DNA of 64,000 nucleotides, taken from NCBI GenBank assembly GCA_010093705.1, contig MU006103.1, forward strand, positions 310,001 through 374,000, in the 5' to 3' direction. The translations under genes and the position numbers were made by a program. Position 1 is the first letter of the stretch, and every line of letters starts with the position of its first letter. This DNA comes from Patellaria atrata CBS 101060. Lineage: Eukaryota; Ascomycota; Dothideomycetes; Patellariales; Patellariaceae. A model generated the notes under the pieces. The model did not search any database. It was given only the letters and a program-made list of their open reading frames with translations, and was not told the DNA's origin. Of the stretch, positions 57,270 through 64,000 are shown in pieces.

Positions 57270-57926
57270 TTACTGTTGTACGACCTGGACGTTGTTCTTC
57301 TTCTGTGGTTGGTAGTGTGTGAGCATGTGAGTCCTTACAGACGCCTAACAGATCCTCTACCCGGCCGCAGAGTGATACGGGAAGATACGTACCTTCCACT
57401 TTTCCATCTCGTCCTGCTTGGTCTTGTACTGCTTGAGAAGATCATCAAGTACCTTCTTGAGTCCATCCGAGTTTGTCTTCAACGCTGGTACTACATCTTT
57501 AACTGATCTTTCAACTAGAACGCCGTTTATCATGCGAAAGCATTTTCGATCTTGTGGGAGCGGTTCAAGAGTCTCAAGAACGAGCCTGTCAGCCAAAGCG
57601 TAAGCATAGATCCGTGTTAAATTTCAAGATAGACTAATGGGGCTATGGGATAATTTGAACGGGTGAGACGGTGTGCATTCGGAGTGACTTTGAGAAATAT
57701 GGAAACCGTGTAATTGAATGGGGGTTTGAATGGCGTACTTGTGTTCCTCCGCCTCTTGTTCGACGTCTCCAATCTTCTGAGCGATTTGTTGCAAAGTATT
57801 CTTGTAATTGGAGTATTGAAGTTGTAGTTCTGTAAGAAGTTCAAATGGTTAGGAAGTCCGTATACCATAATGCTTCTCATGCTGACCTTGTTGCCTCTTG
57901 GCGGAGACCTGCTGTTGCTCAGCCAT
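57270..57926 (-). CDS. GIM4: Prefoldin subunit 2
   Basis: Four exons on the minus strand: 57926-57887, 57829-57739, 57585-57393 and 57302-57270, giving 118 residues, the normal size. Prefoldin is the hexameric cytosolic co-chaperone that hands nascent actin and tubulin to the CCT chaperonin. The protein reads MAEQQQVSAKRQQELQLQYSNYKNTLQQIAQKIGDVEQEAEEHKLVLETLEPL, then the highly conserved RKCFRMINGVLVERSVKDVVPAL, then coiled coil GLKKVLDDLLKQYKTKQDEMEKW and the end KKNNVQVVQQ. The first donor is an unusual GTCAGC, and the last exon is 33 nt. The longest plain open frame (57357-57596) covers exon 3 only and runs into intron sequence at both ends. It shares a 242-bp divergent promoter with CMC2. 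Confidence 0.94.
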
Positions 57927-58168
57927 GAGGACGGGAAAGAAGTTTGTGTGTCTTCTGTTGGCGCGAAGCAGGAATCTCGTCCAGAGCTTGGCTGTGATTG
58001 TGGACAACCTGAGCGGAACAGTACCGCGCCTAGTTCTAGATATTGCCACCTGGAAGCTAAGCTTGACCACCTCACTTCAGTGTTTACTGTGTCTCAAGCT
58101 CCATTATATCAACAATCGGACGTTGGAATAAGGTCAACCAGGATTATTACTTGCAGACTATCCTCAAG
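57927..58168. promoter_or_regulatory. Divergent promoter of prefoldin 2 and CMC2
   Basis: Only 242 bp separate the two start codons, so core promoter elements for both genes must lie here. I see no clear TATA box. Co-regulation is possible but not shown. Confidence 0.5.
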
Positions 58169-58508
58169 ATGCATCCGCATTTACATACAAAGGACAATAT
58201 GGGTGAGAGCCAATCCAGACTCTACAACTCCGAAGACACTCCGCTGAAAGGCGGCTCAACGTCTTTACCTTTACGATACTTGAGCTAATGTATACTCAGC
58301 CTGTGAGGAAGTCATGGCCGCATTGGACGAATGTCACGCACGCGGATTCCTTTGGAGATGCATGGGGATGTGTAACACGGCGAAACATAATGTCAACATG
58401 TGCTTACGAGCGGAGCGTCTAGAGAGAACGAGGAAGAATCGTGAAGCAGCTAAGATCAAGAATGCTGAGATTAGAAAGATCTGGGCGGAAATTGATGAAA
58501 ACTCATGA
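58169..58508 (+). CDS. CMC2: Twin CX9C mitochondrial protein CMC2
   Basis: Two exons, 58169-58202 and 58300-58508, flank a 97-nt intron and give 80 residues. The short first exon encodes MHPHLHTKDNM. The rest has CEEVMAALDEC (C-x9-C) and CNTAKHNVNMC (C-x9-C), then the conserved CLRAERLERTRKNREAAK and the end IWAEIDENS. Twin CX9C proteins are oxidised by Mia40 in the intermembrane space; Cmc2 helps cytochrome c oxidase assembly. The plain open frame starting at 58314 lacks the first cysteine. Confidence 0.92.
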
Positions 58509-59198
58509 GCGCTCCTAAAACTGGCTCCTGTATTGAGATATTGGCGCTGGTTGACTGAATGAACCACGGTGGCATGCGAACAGGCGTAATTGAGGTATGA
58601 CTATTATAGAGTATGTCGTCTTTTTTTCCTATTCCCCCATCTCCTTCCATAGTTTCGAAAGATTGAGTGCATCTATCTCCGACCAAGTCCTAATCATCCT
58701 AGCCCGCAGTCTCAAAGATAGTAGAGCACTTTAGTGCGCAATAATTGCACACCTGAATTGTTCGAACCTAAACTTAGCTATCCCGCTTAATATACAGATC
58801 TTAGCGTAGTACAACAATGTATTAGAAAAAGGGTATTGGACGTAACCGTGAAATTCATCGAAATATAGGAGGCGATAAAATTTAACCATGCGCTATTCTG
58901 TGTTTCGAGGATGCTTTTGATAATCAAAAATGGTGAAGCAAAAGAGTTACCGTGACTTGAAATGTTGTGTGTGGTCAATGACCAAATAATAATTTCCCAA
59001 ATTTCCTTGCAGTTAGAAAAACAATCGAACACTCTTCAAATTCTACAACACACATTCCTCGAAAAAGATTTTCTCCATTTATCCATAACGTATCTGAAGA
59101 ACGATCAACGTCGGTCATTTACGTCTTCTTTTGACTTACTGTGCCTCCTTTTTGTCTCCACCTCAAAATTCTCTGCAGATTCATCTTGATATCAAGCT
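58509..59198. other. Spacer, 0.69 kb
   Basis: 3' flank of CMC2 and promoter of the RBR ligase gene. The last part is T/C-rich. No other feature is seen. Confidence 0.6.
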
Positions 59199-61126
59199 AT
59201 GAATTCAGATCAAGGTCCCTCTCGCAGAGATATCTGCAAGGGTAAAGCAAAAGAAGAGACCTCCTGTGTCGCCTGTCTGGATCAACTACCTCCAGCTGAT
59301 CTAGTCGCATTACGTTGCCATCCAAATCCACATTATTACTGTAGCGTGTGTATTACGGTCCTTTTCCAAAAGTCTCTCGCCAATAGAGCGCAACCTCCGC
59401 CACGCTGTTGCAGACGTGATATCGAAATAGATGAAGTACGACATCTCCTTAGCGCAGACATTGTCAAGGCATATGAAGACAAGACTATTGAATATTCGAC
59501 GCCTAATCCCACCTACTGCTTCCGAAGGGAGTGCTCACATTTCATCCGTCCGGACCGAATCCGTCTTGGTGTCGGAGTGTGCTCAGCCTGCAAAGTTAAG
59601 ACTTGCACAAACTGTAAGCAAGAAGAGCATAATGGACCATGCCTTGAGAACCAAGAGACTAAAGCGGTCATGCGATACGCGACAAAGAGAGGTTGGAAGA
59701 GGTGTTATAACTGCCGTAACCTTGTGGAGTTGAGTCAAGGTTGCAATCATATGGAGTATGCATGTTGAATAACTGTTAGAAGTCGAGGATAGTGTTGACG
59801 TGAAATAGGTGCATCTGCGGAGCCGAATTCTGCTATAAATGCGGTTCCCCTTGGAATAACTGTTCGTGTAGAACTCCTGTAGAGCAGCATTTTCGGATCA
59901 GAATGAGGGAGGACATCGTCCGACTGAATCAAGAAGCGGCAGTACGCAACCCACGGCGCATCCCCTTACCCGTATATCAACGTGCGCTTCGGGATCTCGA
60001 GGAAATGAACCGCAATATAGAATTAGAAGAGGCCCATGCGCTCAGAGATCAAACCGAAGCACGACCTCCCACCGAAGCAGCCACTCGATTGCAAGAAATT
60101 AATCGCCGTGTGAATCGGTTATTTAACTACTCCACGCGGAATCCAACCCTTGAACGTCGTGGAGAAGCATCCGGCGAACCCGAAAGGTTGTTGAACGAAA
60201 ATAGACTTCCCGACCAAAGGTCCATTCCTGAACGCAGCACAAACCCATTCCTACGTGCCCGGCAATGGTTAATGAGGGATGTTGCCAGGACCACAGGACC
60301 TCATGAGCAATTTCCCATTAATAGGAGATCCCATGAAGGAAATCTTCCCTCGACGCCGCGTTTTCCCCAATTAAATCCGCCCCAATTAATCCCGACAGCT
60401 CCAGAGTTCGAGAGACCCGGACAACGCGGTGGACAGATCTATAATGAGCTCACACCTGAATACAGGCGCAATTTCGAACGTCAAGTTACAGGCGGACGAC
60501 GCCTGGAACTGGCGATGGAACGAGAAAGGGATCGATCTCGACAGCTTGGTGAACAGGGAGAGGCTTCAACTAGAAGGACAGCGCCCTTGGGGCCTACGGC
60601 ACCGCAAGGGCCACCAAACTCGCGCAGATCTACATCGTCGCGCGTACCCACTAATCCGTCGAACGTGTCTACCGTCCCGGCGTGGGTATACACTAATCCA
60701 CCTGGCGTCAACCATGAGTGGAATATTCACCCGAACTCAACGACTGCCCCTGAACGTTCTAGGAGGGTTCCAACGCCTGGTCCGGCAGTTGAACAGAACA
60801 GAGATCACAATGGCTGCAATCATATATGGGAGGAGTTACCGGAAGCTGTGGGTTTGATCATGACTTGCGAGAGAGTCGACTGTAACGCGCGTCAGTTCGC
60901 GCAATGCCTCAGATGTCGCGAAAGGGTGTGCGCATGGTGTAACTTGCGTCGCCATTTACTACCTACCACTGCTGAACAGCGGGCTGCCCGTCGGGCTGAA
61001 TGTCAAATTCAGGTTGAAAGCGATAGGGAGCTTCTACGCCGGAGGGAGCATGACCTGGAGAGGATGCGTGGGAGTGTGCGTACCCTTCAAATGGAGCAAG
61101 GAGAACCGGAAGATGATGTTGAATGA
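59199..61126 (+). CDS. RBR-type E3 ubiquitin ligase, 624 aa
   Basis: Two exons, 59199-59755 and 59809-61126, flank a 53-nt intron that cuts the RING2 motif (HME joined to CICGAEFCYKCG). RING1 is CVACLDQLPPADLVALRCHPNPHYYCSVCI with later CC; the IBR zinc site follows (CFRRECSHFI, CSACKVKTCTNCKQEEHNGPC); RING2 is CYNCRNLVELSQGCNHMECICGAEFCYKC. The Cys of SQGCNHM is the expected catalytic cysteine that carries ubiquitin as a thioester. The C-terminal 350 residues are Arg/Pro/Glu-rich and end with an extra Cys/His cluster (CNHIWEELPEA, CERVDCNARQFAQCLRCRERVCAWCNLRRH) that looks like a further zinc-binding site. This architecture is common in large fungal RBR families. The stop codon lies inside a 74-bp tandem duplication. 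Confidence 0.9.
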
Positions 61127-61238
61127 GATGGGTTGGCACATGCAATTAAGTATTAGCCGGACCCATTTGGAGCAAGGAGGGACAGCATGATCTTGAGTAG
61201 AATGGGCCAACATATGTGATCAAGCATTAGCTGGACCC
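61091..61238 (+). repeat. Diverged 74-bp tandem duplication over the RBR stop codon
   Basis: Units 61091-61164 and 61165-61238 have equal length and align along it. Both start near TGGAGCAAGGAG, share TTGA.TA/GGA.ATGGG and end AGTATTAGCCGGACCC versus AGCATTAGCTGGACCC. The first unit holds the last 12 codons and the stop; the second is 3' UTR. Confidence 0.75.
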
Positions 61239-62669
61239 TCCGTCATCGATTAAGGTAGATAGGAGTGCTTGTAAAATAGCGATAATGATACCTCATCTAT
61301 CTTCATACTATGCGTACTAAGATCACGTATGATTTGCCAATCAGCCTCTCTGCTTATATTCTACACTCCCTCTTAGGAACTCCCACTTGACCAGTCAATC
61401 AAACGAGGTCTCAGAACAAAGGACTTAGAATAATATATATGTAAGCGTAGAGGATTCATCATACTCTTGTAATACGGATAATATCCCATTCATACCTTCC
61501 TCTATCCAGACACCAAGCGTACAGTAGAACTAAATCCTACAACCAATCTTATAAAGCCCTTCGGCTATACCGTCAAAGCGAGCAAGCAATCTAAATAACC
61601 TTGACTTGTACAAAGTATAAACTATATGAAGCACAGAGGTTGATGAACACGCGACACCATACGTTCTAATGCGAAAGAAACAGCAAAGATACAGTGACTG
61701 AAAGCGTGCATAGTGACGAACGCTGATACCCGTTTTACCGTCCAAACCTTGTACTCTGAGAGTGTAGTATGTGTACTGTAGAATAGTCGAGAGGAGAGGG
61801 GACGCTCTTGTGAGATTGTGGATAACTGAATATAGTCGCTTGATTTTTTTATCTATCTATCGAAGGAATTTCTATATATACTAAAGAGCTACTGAGAGTC
61901 GTTGAGATATCTGTTGAGATAGTGGAGTCCGTTGAGGACGAAATAAACAATTGTTGAAGAGAGACTTTTTCGTGCTCCATGCTACTCTGTGGTTGACATC
62001 TGACAGATAGTTGATAGATCCACCAAAGGACCCATACTTCAACAGTACCCATGGTCGCCAATAGCACCAATACTCCAACAGCGCCACCATCTAACAATAC
62101 TTAACTTATAAGTCGGAGCCGAGCACTTAGCTCTGAAAACCTCCAACATAAGGCTTGGGAGATCAGCCGTCTGACAGCTCTTCATTCTATCAGAACCAGC
62201 CAGTTTGGTATAAGTCGTCAATTTGAAGGTTGCTTTTACTGAACTGTATAGACAATTGAAAGGTCGCAATGGTAAGGTACAAGTTCATCGGTATACTATT
62301 ATCTGCACAGAGAGAGTACTGTACAGCAACGAAGGATCGTCCCATCATGCTTGAGTGGGATATTTAGGATGACGTTCTGGATGTAGGTATGTTTAAATCA
62401 TACATTTCGAACTGGAAGATATACAAGGTCAAATAGGTTAAAACATGTTGCTCATACTCGAGAGACAATGTAATGGTAAGATATTCCGACCTTGCTTGAG
62501 ATGATGTTGTTATTAAGGTAATTACCCAAAACGGACATAGCCTGGAGGGGAACAGCTGTCCCATCATCCTCACATGCCCCTTCCTCCATCCCCCACGCAA
62601 AAAGTCCTCACTCACCAGCGAATCCTAAACTACAACCCTCCAAACCCACAGTACTACTCCCCTCTCACA
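61239..62669. other. Intergenic, 1.43 kb, no gene seen
   Basis: AT-rich spacer. Small frames on both strands have no recognisable sequence. TACAGTA/TACTGTA motifs occur at 61520, 61774 and 62318. CT-rich sequence from 62560 is the leader of the next gene. Confidence 0.55.
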
Positions 62670-63883
62670 ATGGAGCTCGCCCAATTCGACAACGACCCGA
62701 ACCTCTACCTCTTCACCTCCCTCACCGCCGGCTCCTCTCACATCGTCACGGCAACCTCGCGCATAGAAACGATCCTAAAAGCAAACCGCATCCCCTTCAC
62801 CTATAAAGATACCGCGACCGATGAGCTCGCGAAGAAGCTCTTCCAGCGACGTGGCGCGAAGAAGAAGCTGCCCTTGCTCGTCAGGCAGGGTTACGTCATT
62901 GCGGTATGTGCTCCTAATTCCACGACGCAAAACCGGGGGGGAAAGGGGGCATGGTGTATGGAGGCTAATTTACATTGGGAGTTTTCTAGGATCTAGAAGA
63001 GGTAGAGGATTGGAACGAGATGGATGAAATAGAGGAAAACCTCGGCGATGTGCCTGGCGCGGGGACTATCCCTATGTCCACCGCGCCCACGCCCGCCGCA
63101 TCTTCCACATCCACGCCCGTAAAACAGGCTTCTGCACCGCCGAAACCGAAGGAGGAAGACTCGAAGGCTCTGCCTATGCGGCAGTTGGCCTCTGAGGCTG
63201 CGTCCGTCGCTACAGCGAAGAAGAACGCGGCGGCTGCGGCCCTGAAGCAGACGACGGCTTCTACGATAAGTTCTACGGCAAAGTCTACGGGTAGTACATC
63301 TACAGGTGCATCAATGGGGGAGGAGTCATCTACGTCCTCCACCGCTGCCAAACCTGAGGTTCCACCACCTGCTCAAGCTAGCCCTTCCGGCCCAGCGAAG
63401 ACACATAGAGGGTCGAGTATCAGTTTGGCAAGCGAGGAGGAGATAAAAGCGATTGAGAAAGCGACTGCAATACCTGAGGAGGATGAGGAAGACGAAGAGG
63501 ATGAGGAAAGCGAGGAGGATGAGGAAGACGAGGAGGATGAGGAAGACGAGGAGGATGAGGAAGACGAGGAGGATGAGGACAAGGGAAAGGTCAAACCGGC
63601 GGTACCAGCCACATCCAATGCGGAGAAAGCAGCTGAGGTCAAGCCGGTCACTGAACTGGATGACAAGGGAACGAGTAATTCAGAAGCGAAGAAAAAGCAT
63701 ATGGCAGAAAATGAAGACGAGGACGAAGAGAACGAAGGGGACGATGATGATGATGATAGTGAAGAGGAAGAAAGTGATGAGAGTGACGAAGACCTAACAG
63801 CCATTACATCAAAGATGCCTACAGCAATTGAGACTCAGGGAGCTAAGGAGCCTGAAAATGCAGGAGTTAGTGTAGAGGACTAA
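62670..63883 (+). CDS. Thioredoxin-fold (SH3BGR/glutaredoxin-like) protein with long acidic tail
   Basis: Two exons, 62670-62903 and 62990-63883 (86-nt intron, GTATGT), give 375 residues. Residues 1-95 match the glutaredoxin-related fold: LYLFTSLTAGSSHIVTATSRIETILKANRIPFTYKDTATDE, then KKLPLLVRQGYVIA joined to DLEEVEDWNEMDEIEENL. The position of a glutaredoxin CxxC is taken by residues without cysteine, so it is unlikely to be redox active. The rest is Ala/Ser/Thr/Pro-rich followed by two acidic blocks, one made of a 15-bp repeat (GAGGATGAGGAAGAC) encoding EDEED units. An in-frame ATG at 62574 would add 32 residues; I prefer 62670 because the fold starts there. Confidence 0.8.
63476..63582 (+). 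repeat. 15-bp tandem repeat encoding an acidic tract
   Basis: About seven units of GAGGATGAGGAAGAC with small changes. They encode a run of Glu/Asp, and such a tract may vary in length between strains. Confidence 0.8.
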
Positions 63884-64000
63884 TTAATTTGTATTATGTG
63901 ATTGAAGATATCCATAAAGCGTAAACTATGAATTTTTATTCTCGATATGACATTGCCCGTGTGCTCATTATCATGCTACCACAAGCTATGTACGGTAAAG

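Overview
The window is nuclear DNA of a filamentous ascomycete (Pezizomycotina; I lean to Leotiomycetes, but the class is a guess). The evidence is protein-coding genes with many short spliceosomal introns (mostly 48-90 nt, GTNNGT donors, CTAAC/CTGAC-like branch sites, YAG acceptors), long UTR and intergenic spacers, and a gene set typical of this group: a HapC CCAAT-binding subunit, SNT2, FAN1, a two-CCCH plus Smr protein, a PTH11-like membrane protein and an Alt a 7-type flavodoxin quinone reductase. Exon ends were placed by hand from frame, splice consensus and recalled family sequence. Where all exons could be joined the totals divide by three.

Layout. 1-361: 3' end of an unrecognised gene. 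1.8-3.0 kb: flavodoxin-like quinone reductase, followed by an in-frame tail ending in a CaaX box. 3.0-9.1 kb: long gene-poor stretch with a 110-bp assembly gap and a degenerate tRNA-like sequence. 9.1-19.2 kb, + strand: C2H2 transcription factor, small hypothetical protein, FAN1 nuclease, Nif3/PII-like protein, F-box protein. 19.8-31.8 kb, - strand: CCCH/Smr protein, SNT2, nucleolin-like NSR1. 32.7-36.7 kb, + strand: ALG6 and the RanGAP RNA1. 37.3-37.6 kb, - strand: a small secreted Kex2-type peptide precursor. 38.25-38.49 kb: a MITE. 38.7-42.3 kb, + strand: mitochondrial two-RRM protein and PEX5. 42.6-43.0 kb, - strand: DUF1294 membrane protein. 44.2-51.4 kb, + strand: tail-anchored protein, a decayed APH-family kinase, a rhodopsin-domain membrane protein. 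52.7-54.0 kb, - strand: hapC with a 17-nt micro-exon. 57.3-58.5 kb: divergent prefoldin 2 / CMC2 pair. 59.2-63.9 kb, + strand: RBR E3 ligase and a thioredoxin-fold protein with a long acidic tail.

Most genes are independent housekeeping or regulatory genes (N-glycosylation, nuclear transport, peroxisome import, ribosome biogenesis, DNA repair, chromatin, mitochondrial assembly). I see no biosynthetic cluster, CRISPR array or virus-like element. The most novel-looking signals are the 82-residue precursor that releases an amphipathic 18-residue peptide with a C-terminal disulfide-type loop, and the UGA-CUA-G stop context ahead of a 56-codon prenylation tail on the quinone reductase.
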